Positions 25,876 to 34,539 of a stretch of DNA of 40,321 nucleotides are shown here, one piece after another. Every line of letters begins with the position of its first letter. Within the stretch, counting starts at the first letter, position 1. The notes beneath the pieces were generated by a model that saw nothing but the letters and a program-made list of their open reading frames with translations, did no database searches and was not told where the DNA came from. This stretch comes from an uncultured Clostridium sp. (GTDB lineage: Bacteria > Bacillota > Clostridia > TANB77 > CAG-508), in contig CAMSMU010000009.1 of assembly GCA_947061115.1 (NCBI GenBank), forward strand, positions 1-40,321, read 5' to 3'. The translations under genes were made by a program, and so were the position numbers.

Positions 25876-27372
25876 TTATACCAAAATATCCAAATCTTTT
25901 ATTGCTGGTCCATATATGTTTTTTCCATATCTATTAAATCTTGAACCATGGCATGGACAATCCCATGTTTTATCTGCATCATTCCATTCTAACAAACACC
26001 CCAAATGTGTACATATTGGTTTTACACAATAAATTTTGCCTTCCTCATTTTTATATATTCCTACTTTTTCTCCATTAAATTCTACTATTCCACCAGAATT
26101 ATTAGTTATATCTTTTATTTGTAAAGAATCTTCTTTTAGTTTATTTATTATTAAAGATTTTGTACTATCTACTATCATATTTTTCATTTCACCCTTATTT
26201 GTAATTGGTTTTAATCTTGTAGATTTAAAGACTTCTTCATAAGCATTAAATTTCCCTTCTATTTTATCTGCTATAATATTTGCTGCTACATTTGATGATG
26301 TCATTCCCCATTTATTAAATCCTGTTCCTATATACATATTGGGAAGTAAATTAGAGTATTCTCCTATATATGGTATTTTGTCTAATGTTATTGCATCTCT
26401 AGTTGACCATTTATATAATATTTTACAATCTGGATATATTTCTTTTGCTTTCTTTTCTAATATTCCATATGTTTTCTCATAATCTACTTTATCTCCTGTT
26501 TTATGATCTGCACCACCTAATAATAAAATTTCTTTTCCATTATTATTTGCTGTTCTAAAAGAATATGTTGGGCTTTCTACATTTAAATACATACCATTTG
26601 GTAATTTACTATTAGTTTCTAAAGCTATGACATATGATAATGATTGATACATTTTTGTAAAATATAAACCTGGTACTTTTAAAAATGGATATTGACTTGC
26701 TAGTACAACATATTTTGAATGTATTTTATATCCATTTGCATATGTTGTATATTCATCATTTTTTCTTTTAACATCAGTGCATAATGTTTTTGTATATATT
26801 TTTCCTCCATTTTTTAATATATAATTCACTAATACTTTAATATATTTTAATGGATTAAATTGTGCTTGATTTTTAAATTTTACAGCTTCTAATATATTAA
26901 ATGGTAAATCTGATTCATTTGTTTTTGTGCTATTTATATTAATACTTTTTAATGAATCCGCTTCCTGATTTATTTTTTCTACTTCTTTTTCATCACAAGT
27001 ATATATATAACTGTCTACTTCCTGAAAATCACAGTCTATACTATTTTCTTGTATTATATTTCTTATATTTTTTATTGCATCTTCATTAGCTTCAAAATAT
27101 TTTTTAGCAAATTTCACTCCATATTCTTTCTCTAAATAATGATAGATTAATCCATGTTGTGAGGTTATTTTTGCTGTTGTATGACCTGTTACTTTATTTG
27201 CTATTTCATCCTTATCAATCACTATAACTTTATATCCTCTTTTAATTAAATAATAAGCTGTTGTTATTCCACATATTCCAGCTCCTATAATACATACATC
27301 TGCATTTGCATCTTTTTCTAGAGTTCCACTATCTTGTATTTTTTTTATACTTTCTATCCAAAACGAATTCAT
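25876..27372 (-). CDS. FAD-dependent oxidoreductase with C-terminal Rieske [2Fe-2S] domain
   Basis: 498 residues. N-terminal dinucleotide loop GAGICG (30-35) of DAO-type flavoenzymes, with TGHTTAKITSQHGLIY and a later GTGFNKWGMTSSNVAA FAD segment. From about residue 410 a Rieske domain with ligands C454-T-H456 and C472-P-C-H475 plus the C459/C474 disulfide pair. The arrangement matches the YhfW-type proteins of Firmicutes, whose substrate is not known. Single gene. Confidence 0.9.
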   Translation of the reverse strand: MNSFWIESIKKIQDSGTLEKDANADVCIIGAGICGITTAYYLIKRGYKVIVIDKDEIANKVTGHTTAKITSQHGLIYHYLEKEYGVKFAKKYFEANEDAIKNIRNIIQENSIDCDFQEVDSYIYTCDEKEVEKINQEADSLKSININSTKTNESDLPFNILEAVKFKNQAQFNPLKYIKVLVNYILKNGGKIYTKTLCTDVKRKNDEYTTYANGYKIHSKYVVLASQYPFLKVPGLYFTKMYQSLSYVIALETNSKLPNGMYLNVESPTYSFRTANNNGKEILLLGGADHKTGDKVDYEKTYGILEKKAKEIYPDCKILYKWSTRDAITLDKIPYIGEYSNLLPNMYIGTGFNKWGMTSSNVAANIIADKIEGKFNAYEEVFKSTRLKPITNKGEMKNMIVDSTKSLIINKLKEDSLQIKDITNNSGGIVEFNGEKVGIYKNEEGKIYCVKPICTHLGCLLEWNDADKTWDCPCHGSRFNRYGKNIYGPAIKDLDILV

Positions 27373-27719
27373 ATTTATTATAATTCCTTTCTATAGGTTT
27401 AAGTTAAAGCTGGAAAAGAATTAAATTTTGTAATTATTTTTCAGCTTATTCGCCTCTCTTTATTATTCTTTTACTTTTTTTCATTTTTTATACAAACAAA
27501 GAACAAAGCGGACATATTTTTATGTGAGACGGTTAAAATTATTTTTAGGCACGCATAATTCCTCTGTATAACTTATCTGTAGCTCACTTCGTTTCACACA
27601 GCTAAGAAATGTTTGCGTGCTAAATTTTATTATATAAAATTTGTGCACATTGATTTATATTTAGGAAAGTTCTTCAAACTTTCCTATAATATAAACAAGA
27701 AGCTTTTTAAGCTTCTTGT
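27373..27719. other. gene-free stretch with stacked inverted repeats
   Basis: About 350 bases with no supported gene. It contains a partial copy (27508-27535) of the block next to the 17814-17855 terminator (GTGAGACGGTT), then a long stem from GGCACGCATAA to TTTGCGTGC (27548-27622), a perfect AAATTTTAT/ATAAAATTT dyad (27622-27642), and two hairpins after sigK (27662-27685 and 27689-27722). Confidence 0.6.
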
Positions 27720-27722
27720 TTA
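27662..27722 (-). terminator. double terminator hairpin after sigK
   Basis: AACAAGAAGCTT/AAGCTTCTTGTT overlaps the stop codon; about 20 bases further is AGGAAAGTT/AACTTTCCT. Both are perfect on the minus strand; T-rich spacer between them. Confidence 0.7.
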
Positions 27723-28418
27723 TTCTTTTATTTCTCTTGCCAATTTTCCAATTGCTCTTGTTTCTATTCTTGATACATAACTTCTTGATATTCCCATATC
27801 TTTTGCAATTTCTTTTTGAGTTTTGGGTTCATTTCCGTTCAGTCCAAATCTTAATTCTATTATTGTTCTCTCTCTATTTTTTAAAACTTTTTTTACTTTT
27901 TCATATAAGCTTCCTATTTTCATTTTTAAATCTACTACTTCTTCTATTGGTCTATCATCATTTTCTAACACTTCTTGAAGAGTTACTGTATTATCATCTT
28001 TGTCTTTTCCTATTGGGTCATCTAAATATACTTCTGAGCTTAATTTTTTATTTGACCTTAAGTACATAAGAATTTCATTATCTATACATTTTGATATATA
28101 TGTAGATAGTTTTATAGATTTTTTAGAATCATAACTGTTTATTCCTTTTATTAGTCCTATTGATCCTATTGATATTAAGTCATCTTGATCTATATTTGTA
28201 TTTGAATATTTTTTACACACATGTGCTACTAATCTTAAATTGTGTTCTATTAATATGTTTTTAGCATCTGTATCTCCATTATTCATTTTTTCTACATATA
28301 TTTTTTCTTCTTCTGGACTTAAACTTTCTGGAAAAAGACTGTTATTCGATATGTATCCTAATATAAATATTGCTGAACTTAAAAAAGTTATAAATCCAGA
28401 TATGGTAATTGATAACAT
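27720..28418 (-). CDS. sigK: sporulation sigma factor SigK (pro-sigma-K)
   Basis: 232 residues. A hydrophobic N-terminal pro-sequence (MLSITISGFITFLSSAIFIL, 1-20) like that removed by SpoIVFB in Bacillus, then SLSPEEEK, region 2 (LIEHNLRLVAHVCKKY, DLISIGSIGLIKGINSYD), region 3, and region 4 with the helix-turn-helix KTQKEIAKDMGISRSYVSRI. It directs late mother-cell transcription. The gene is uninterrupted: there is no skin-like insertion. GGAGGTG precedes the ATG. CATATAATA, with a poorly matched upstream element, at about -40 to -60 may be a sigma-E-type promoter. Confidence 0.92.
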   Translation of the reverse strand: MLSITISGFITFLSSAIFILGYISNNSLFPESLSPEEEKIYVEKMNNGDTDAKNILIEHNLRLVAHVCKKYSNTNIDQDDLISIGSIGLIKGINSYDSKKSIKLSTYISKCIDNEILMYLRSNKKLSSEVYLDDPIGKDKDDNTVTLQEVLENDDRPIEEVVDLKMKIGSLYEKVKKVLKNRERTIIELRFGLNGNEPKTQKEIAKDMGISRSYVSRIETRAIGKLAREIKE

Positions 28419-28494
28419 CTATGCACCTCCAACATTTTCTTTCTACATTTATTATATGTATTAAATTTGTTAAAGTGCATGACCTTATAATTTT

Positions 28495-29724
28495 TTATAT
28501 CTTTTTTCTTATTATCCAATCTTCCTCACATTTGATTGGTAAATGAATTAATACCTTTTGTCCTTCTTTTCCAGGATTCACATGATCTATCTCTTTTCCT
28601 GTTTCCTCATCCCATAACTTATTTATAGTAAATTCTTCTACATCTATTTTATTTGGAATTATTATTTCTAATTTATCTCCTACTTCTAGCCTATTTTTTA
28701 CAGCTAATATTGATTTATCTTCATTATAACTTATTACTTGTGCTCCATATTGATAATTAGGGTTATACTGCTTTCCTTCATATTCTTGAAAATCTTTGTT
28801 ATTTTTATCTTCAAAATAAAATGTAGTTAATCCTCTAGTTTTTGTTTTATCTAGTTCTTTTAAATATTTTTTGTAATCATAATTTTTAAGATCTCTTATA
28901 CACTCATCTATTGCTGTCCTATAACAGTTTACTACACTTGCAAGATAGTACTCTGTTTTAAGTCTACCTTCTATTTTTAAACTATCTATACCCATTTCTA
29001 TTATTTCTGGAATTTGTTTTATTAAACATAGATCTTTTGAAGATAATATATATGTACCATTATTATCTGTTTCTACTGACATTAAGTTGCCTGGATTTTG
29101 TTTTTCCTCCAAATACATATTGTATGCCCATCTACAACTTTGTGAGCAATCTCCTGCATTAGCATTTCTAGAAGATAAGAAATCGCTTAAATAACATCTA
29201 CCAGAATATGCCCAACATAATGCTCCATGGACAAATATTTCTGTTTCTAACCCTTGTGGTATGTTATCTATTAAATATTTAATATCATTTTTATTCATTT
29301 CTCTTGAAAGTATTACTCTTTTAGCACCATTTTTGTACCAAAAGTTTGCACTATTACTGCTTAAGGTATTTGCTTGTGTACTTATATGTATTGGTATATC
29401 TGGTGCTATAGTTTTTATAACTTCTATTACTCCACCATCTGATGCTATAATACCGTCAACTGCTAATTTATTTAGTATACTTACTTGATTTTTTATTTCT
29501 TCATACATAGAATCTTCTGCATATATATTAATTGCTGCATATACTTTCTTACCTATATTATGTGCATATTTTATAGTATTTACTAAATCATCATTGTTTA
29601 CTTGTGCTCTACTCCTCAAAGATAGTGCACCTGTTCCGCAATATACTGCATCTGCTCCATATTTGAACGCTATTTTTGCTTTTTCGTAAGATCCTGCTGG
29701 TGCCAATAATTCTGGTTTGTCCAT
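28495..29724 (-). CDS. peptidase U32 family protein
   Basis: 409 residues. Opens PELLAPAGSYEKAKIAFKYGADAVY, and carries the U32 signature EIFVHGALCWAYSGRCYLSD followed by GDCSQSCRWAY, all with conserved cysteines. Members are collagenase-like proteases or act in RNA hydroxylation (RlhA/TrhP); the pattern of four cysteines suggests an Fe-S-type role, but the exact branch is uncertain. AAGGAGAAATT precedes the ATG. Confidence 0.9.
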   Translation of the reverse strand: MDKPELLAPAGSYEKAKIAFKYGADAVYCGTGALSLRSRAQVNNDDLVNTIKYAHNIGKKVYAAINIYAEDSMYEEIKNQVSILNKLAVDGIIASDGGVIEVIKTIAPDIPIHISTQANTLSSNSANFWYKNGAKRVILSREMNKNDIKYLIDNIPQGLETEIFVHGALCWAYSGRCYLSDFLSSRNANAGDCSQSCRWAYNMYLEEKQNPGNLMSVETDNNGTYILSSKDLCLIKQIPEIIEMGIDSLKIEGRLKTEYYLASVVNCYRTAIDECIRDLKNYDYKKYLKELDKTKTRGLTTFYFEDKNNKDFQEYEGKQYNPNYQYGAQVISYNEDKSILAVKNRLEVGDKLEIIIPNKIDVEEFTINKLWDEETGKEIDHVNPGKEGQKVLIHLPIKCEEDWIIRKKI

Positions 29725-30097
29725 AATTTCTCCTTAACTCGTTTTTGTTTTATTGTAACAAAAATTTCAAATTTTTTCAACCATAGGGGACAGTCATTGT
29801 TTTGGTTGAATTTCAACCAAAGGGGACGTTCCTTTTTGGTTGAGTTTTTTACTATTTGACAAAATTGTTAAATCTGAGTTTTAGTTAGAGAATAGCTGGT
29901 CTTATGAATTTATCTATTTTTATTTTAACTAAAAAACGGCTGAAATACGTCTTATTTTCAACCAGTTTTGTCTGTCCCTCTTGGTTGGATTTTTCTATTT
30001 TTTTAATTTTATGTAAATAATTACTTATTTAACTTAACTATGTATAATATACATGAAACTGTAAAACTATACATTCTTTACAAATGGAGGGAATTTT
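29725..30097. other. divergent intergenic region with GGGGAC repeats
   Basis: About 370 bases between divergent genes. Three related units carry CAACC next to a G/C-box: AACCATAGGGGACAGTC (29781-29797), CAACCAAAGGGGACGTTCC (29815-29833, closing a hairpin with GGTTG and followed by six T), and a reversed one at 29960-29988 (GTCTGTCCC...GGTTGG). A TATAAT at about 30043-30048 probably serves the lipoprotein gene. No gene is supported. Confidence 0.6.
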
Positions 30098-30466
30098 ATG
30101 CGAAAGAAAATTATATTACTGATAGCAGCAATGCTAAGTATCATGTTGCTTACAACTGGTTGTGGTCCTAAAATAACATCTGAACAAATGAAAGATATAG
30201 CTCTTAATGTATCAAATTCAGAAGATTATAAGCTTCCAGATGGATATGATATATCTTTTTCAGACAAAAGCAGTACAAATCTCGTAGACATTACTAATTC
30301 ATATGGCAACTTTCCTTTGTCATATAAAATTATAACAACTTTTGATATATCAAATGCCCCTGTGTTGCTATCCTATACATTCAATATCAATTCTATAATT
30401 TGTTCCATAATTTCTTTTATTTTATGTATAATTCTTATTTCAGTATATTGTTATTTTAAAGGTTGA
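30098..30466 (+). CDS. small lipoprotein with C-terminal membrane helix
   Basis: 122 residues. Signal peptide with lipobox L-T-T-G-C22 (MLLTTGCGPK), a short polar domain (residues 25-90, KITSEQMKDIALNVSNSEDY), and a second hydrophobic segment near the C-terminus (about 94-118). A lipid anchor plus a C-terminal helix is an unusual combination. GGAGGG lies seven bases before the ATG. Function not recognised. A terminator (30478-30510) follows. Confidence 0.7.
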   Translation: MRKKIILLIAAMLSIMLLTTGCGPKITSEQMKDIALNVSNSEDYKLPDGYDISFSDKSSTNLVDITNSYGNFPLSYKIITTFDISNAPVLLSYTFNINSIICSIISFILCIILISVYCYFKG

Positions 30467-30477
30467 CCACAGTAATT

Positions 30478-30510
30478 GAGGCAGATATCTCTTTCAGAGT
30501 TATCTGCCTC
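30478..30510 (+). terminator. terminator of the lipoprotein gene
   Basis: GAGGCAGATATCTC pairs with GAGTTATCTGCCTC (14 bp, one mismatch, five-base loop); 11 bases after the stop codon. Confidence 0.7.
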
Positions 30511-30557
30511 TCCGCTTTATATAAAATAAATTCTTTATTTTTTACATCATAAAAATT

Positions 30558-31643
30558 TTATATCGATTCTAAGATTTTAGCTAAATATTTCATTGCTCCC
30601 ATACTTTCTTCTAATGTATTACCTGTTGCTCCTACTTCTATAATGCATGCTGCTTTTGATACGTGCTGATTATATTCTGAATTTCTTAATATTATTGGTT
30701 TAAATAGCCCTGGATACATTTCATTTGCTGTCTGCTGTACTTTAATTGCAAATTGCAAGTTTTCTTTCCAATTTGTATGCTCTGTGTTTGCTCCATCTGT
30801 TCCCATTACAAACATTAGTTGTGATACATATTCATCACCTATTTTCACTTTAGGTGCATATGTCCCATCTGCAATTGCATCTCTATGTAAATCTATTACT
30901 ATATCTGCATCTTCATTTGTATTTAATATATTTTGTGCTGTTACTAATGATCTTGAATATGAACCATTATATGCTGGATAATCATGATATGTTTTATCAT
31001 GTATTACATTACATCCATATGACATAAGTTGATTTGTAAGTTCATCTCCTACTTTTGCCACAGAATAATTAAGGTCAATTGTTCTAAATGATCCACTTTC
31101 TTCATAATTATTATTTTCAGTAGGACTATAACTTTCGCATGTATGTGTATGGTAAATTACTACCTTATTTTTATTTATATTTATATTCGGAGTTAATATA
31201 TCTTCTGTTAGTGCATAATCTGTACTATTATTTATTTTTACTCCCATAAATTCATCAGTAGAACGTGGATTTACTCCACTATTTTTAACTTCTGTTACAC
31301 TGGCATTTTCATCGATTTTATCTATTTCTACTTTTTCTTCTGTCTCTTCTTTTATATTTTTTTCTAATATATTTTCTTTTTTCGTAGAGCCTAATACCTC
31401 TAACTCAGATACAAGTGCATATTTAAGAGAATTTGGCATACTTATATTTTTGTTTTCTACATCGTTCTTTACTTTTATTTCTGGTAATATTTCATCTATG
31501 CAAAATTTCATTGATTTACTATTTATTTTGTTATCTTTTCGTTTTTGTGAAAAAATTTGCATCAAAAAAAATATTGTTATAAAAACAATTAATATTTTTA
31601 CTACATATTTAATTAAATCATTGATATTAAAAACTTTTATCAT
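30558..31643 (-). CDS. spoIIP: stage II sporulation protein P (amidase/endopeptidase)
   Basis: 361 residues. Signal-anchor helix about 13-31, a low-complexity acidic linker (80-130), then the amidase domain with H165/H167/E170 (VVIYHTHTCESYSP), DIVIDLHRDAI and the closing IIEVGATGNTLEESMGAMKYLA. It degrades peptidoglycan with SpoIID during engulfment. No clear Shine-Dalgarno sequence is visible. It is divergent from the ger operon; a 10-bp dyad lies between them. Confidence 0.93.
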   Translation of the reverse strand: MIKVFNINDLIKYVVKILIVFITIFFLMQIFSQKRKDNKINSKSMKFCIDEILPEIKVKNDVENKNISMPNSLKYALVSELEVLGSTKKENILEKNIKEETEEKVEIDKIDENASVTEVKNSGVNPRSTDEFMGVKINNSTDYALTEDILTPNININKNKVVIYHTHTCESYSPTENNNYEESGSFRTIDLNYSVAKVGDELTNQLMSYGCNVIHDKTYHDYPAYNGSYSRSLVTAQNILNTNEDADIVIDLHRDAIADGTYAPKVKIGDEYVSQLMFVMGTDGANTEHTNWKENLQFAIKVQQTANEMYPGLFKPIILRNSEYNQHVSKAACIIEVGATGNTLEESMGAMKYLAKILESI

Positions 31644-31661
31644 AATAAAAATATATTCTTT

Positions 31662-31684
31662 AAATATACATTTTATGTATATTT
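31662..31684. promoter_or_regulatory. perfect 10-bp dyad between spoIIP and gerA
   Basis: AAATATACAT, loop TTT, ATGTATATTT. It lies 18 bases before the spoIIP start codon and 42 bases before the ger operon, so it could be an operator for a divergent promoter pair or a hairpin in the spoIIP leader. Confidence 0.5.
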
Positions 31685-31726
31685 TTTCAAAATAAGGAAA
31701 TTCTAAATTACAAAGTTGGAGGATTT

Positions 31727-33406
31727 ATGGACTTATTTAAAAATATTAAAAATTTTTTTAATGATTTAATTATAGATGAAGAAAATTATGATTTCTCTTT
31801 ATCAAGTGAAATACCTTCTGAAACTCAGCCAGAAGATTTATTAAAAAATCAAAATATATATCCAAGTATTGATATAAATTTAGAATATATTAATTCTAGA
31901 TATAATTCTCTAATTAATTCTGATATTAAAATTAGAGAATTTATATTAAATGCTAAAGGAAAACAATTTAAAGCATTTTTATTATATATTGATGGTTTAG
32001 TAGATAACATTTCTATGAATGATTTTGTTTTAGAGCCACTTATGTTAAAAAATATGTCAAATCAATCTTCAAATCCTCAAATAATATCTGAAGCTGTTAC
32101 AAATAATATAACTGTTAGAAAAGTAAAAAAATTTAACATTGTAGACTATATATACGAATGTTTGTTACCACAAAATAGTGTTGAGAAATTATCTTCTTTT
32201 GATGATCTCGCAAAGTCTGTCAACTCTGGAAATTGTGCATTATTTGTTGACACAATAGATTTTGCTTTTGACATAGATATAAAAAAGTTCGCTCAAAGGA
32301 GTATATCTGAGCCTAAAAATGAGCCAAGTGTTAGAGGTTCTCAAGAAGCTTTCGTTGAAAACTTGCGTACAAACACTTCAATTATAAGAAGAACTATTAA
32401 CAATGAAAATTTAGTAATAGAAAATATTACTATTGGTAAATCTAATAAAAATAACTGTTCTATTTGTTATATTAAAGATGTAGCAAATTCTAGTTTAGTT
32501 GCTGAGACTAAATTTAGATTAAATAATCTTGATGTTGATTATATATTATCTAGTAGTGAACTAGAACAATTTATAAAGGACAATCCTGAAAGTTCACTTC
32601 CAGAATTACTTACAACAGAAAGAGCTGATAGAGCATGTAGTAATTTGTTACAAGGAAGAATTATTATTTTATATAATGGATCTCCTTATGCATTAATACT
32701 TCCTGTGACATTTTTTGACTTTTTAAACTCTCCTGATGATGTTAATTTTCATTATAAATTTACAAATTTACTTAAAATATTAAGAGTAATAGCCTTTTTT
32801 ATAACTCTACTTTTACCTGGTTTATATTTAGCTATTACTATCTACCATAGAGAATTAATACCTACGGAACTTTTATATTCAATAGTTGCATCACGTGCAA
32901 GTGTTCCTTTTCCAATAATTTTGGAAGTCCTTATGATGGAACTCTCTTTTGAATTAATTAGAGAGGCTGGACTTAGAGTTCCATCTCCATTAGGTTCTAC
33001 TGTTGGAATTGTGGGAGCATTAGTATTAGGTGAAGCCGCTGTTTCGGCTAGTATAGTATCTCCTATTCTAATTATAATAATTGCAATAACGGGAATTTCT
33101 TCTTTTGCTATACCTAATTTTTCTTTGAGTTTTCATATAAGAATTAGCAGATTTGCTTATATATTATTTGGTTCACTTTGTGGATTTTTAGGTATTGGAA
33201 TTGGAATGTTTATTCACCTATTGATTTTATGTTCTTTAAAATCATTTGGCGTACCTTATCTATCTCCATATGTTCCACTTTCTGATATTAGAAATCAGAC
33301 ATATCTATTAAAACCTGTTTGGAAAAGAGAGAATCGAGCTGACTTTTTAAATAGCAAAAAACCAATTGTTCAAAATAAAACAAGTATGAAATGGAGGGAA
33401 AAATAA
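31727..33406 (+). CDS. gerA: spore germination receptor A subunit (GerA family)
   Basis: 559 residues. Large N-terminal cytosolic domain (about 1-370) containing the NCALFVDTIDFAFDI and SISEPKNEPSVRGSQEAFVENLRTN segments typical of GerA/GerKA proteins (GRS.EP..E.VIRGP motif; here RS-SEP-NEPSVRGS), then four to five helices with a PFPIILEVLMMELSFE segment. It forms the germinant receptor core with the B and C subunits encoded downstream. Ribosome site TTGGAGG before the ATG at 31727. Confidence 0.93.
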   Translation: MDLFKNIKNFFNDLIIDEENYDFSLSSEIPSETQPEDLLKNQNIYPSIDINLEYINSRYNSLINSDIKIREFILNAKGKQFKAFLLYIDGLVDNISMNDFVLEPLMLKNMSNQSSNPQIISEAVTNNITVRKVKKFNIVDYIYECLLPQNSVEKLSSFDDLAKSVNSGNCALFVDTIDFAFDIDIKKFAQRSISEPKNEPSVRGSQEAFVENLRTNTSIIRRTINNENLVIENITIGKSNKNNCSICYIKDVANSSLVAETKFRLNNLDVDYILSSSELEQFIKDNPESSLPELLTTERADRACSNLLQGRIIILYNGSPYALILPVTFFDFLNSPDDVNFHYKFTNLLKILRVIAFFITLLLPGLYLAITIYHRELIPTELLYSIVASRASVPFPIILEVLMMELSFELIREAGLRVPSPLGSTVGIVGALVLGEAAVSASIVSPILIIIIAITGISSFAIPNFSLSFHIRISRFAYILFGSLCGFLGIGIGMFIHLLILCSLKSFGVPYLSPYVPLSDIRNQTYLLKPVWKRENRADFLNSKKPIVQNKTSMKWREK

Positions 33407-33411
33407 ATTAT

Positions 33412-34539
33412 ATGATTAAAGATAAAACTAATTTTATTGAATCTGTTTTTTTAATAATAATTGTTATGATTTGTCATACTATATTAGATCTTCCAAATAC
33501 AATAATAACTTCAGTATCATCATCTGCACCACTAAACGTCATATATATTACTATTTTAGCTTTAATATTTTTCCTTATTATAAATAAACTGTTTTCTCCT
33601 TTTGAAACTAAGGATATTATTGATATAGCTGAATATGTAGGTGGAAATATATTAAAAAAAATCATATCTATTGTATATACTTTGCATATAATATTTATTT
33701 CTGGAATTTTTATACTTAGCTTTGCAGATACTATAAAAACAATATATCTTCAAGATGTACCTGCATGGATCATTTGTTTAGTATTTATATTAGTAGCAGT
33801 TATTGCAAATTTATATGGGTTTAATAATATAAGTAGAGTAAATTATATATTAATGCCTTTTATATTATTATCAGTTCTTGTTATATTTTTAGCATTAGCT
33901 ACAGATTTTGTACCTCAAAGAATATTTCCAATTTTAGGATATGGCGCAGATAAAACATTTTTATCTGGTATTGGTAATATTTTTGCATTTGGAGAAATTA
34001 TCTTATTATTTTTAATAAAACCACAGTTAAAAGATCCTAAAAGTAGTAAAAAAATAGGTATAACTTCAATATTAATATCTGGATTATTTCTGTTTTTAAC
34101 TGTAACTACCCTTTTACTATTATATCCTTTCTCTACTGGTGGTAAAGGTGTTCTATCAATATATATTATGACTAGAAGTATTCAATTTGGAAAATTCTTT
34201 CAAAGGGCTGATGCATTATTTATTTTAGTATGGGTTTTAACATTCTTCTCATACCTTTCAGTTATTATTAACTATGTTCTAAGAATAACCCAAAAAAATA
34301 CAGGATCAAAAAAGAACGCATTATACATCTATATAATAGCAATTGCAATATTTATTGTAACTCTAATACCTAAAGACATAGTGCAAATTAGATTTGCTGA
34401 AAACGTTATTTATAAATATTCTACACTAATTGTAGTATTTGTATTGAGTTTTGTTGTCATACTTCTTGGATATCTAAAAAAAAGAAAGGAACGAGGAATT
34501 GTTCAAATTTCGGAAAGGAATATATCAAATGAAAGCTAG
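33412..34539 (+). CDS. gerB: spore germination receptor B subunit (GerB, endospore transporter family)
   Basis: 375 residues from the ATG at 33412; the GGAGGG of the overlapping end of gerA lies 13 bases upstream, a longer spacing than usual, and the other ATG at 33391 has no ribosome site. Ten predicted helices spread from residue 5 to 350, as in the APC-like amino-acid-permease fold of GerB proteins. It overlaps gerC by 11 bases at the end, supporting one operon. Confidence 0.9.
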   Translation: MIKDKTNFIESVFLIIIVMICHTILDLPNTIITSVSSSAPLNVIYITILALIFFLIINKLFSPFETKDIIDIAEYVGGNILKKIISIVYTLHIIFISGIFILSFADTIKTIYLQDVPAWIICLVFILVAVIANLYGFNNISRVNYILMPFILLSVLVIFLALATDFVPQRIFPILGYGADKTFLSGIGNIFAFGEIILLFLIKPQLKDPKSSKKIGITSILISGLFLFLTVTTLLLLYPFSTGGKGVLSIYIMTRSIQFGKFFQRADALFILVWVLTFFSYLSVIINYVLRITQKNTGSKKNALYIYIIAIAIFIVTLIPKDIVQIRFAENVIYKYSTLIVVFVLSFVVILLGYLKKRKERGIVQISERNISNES

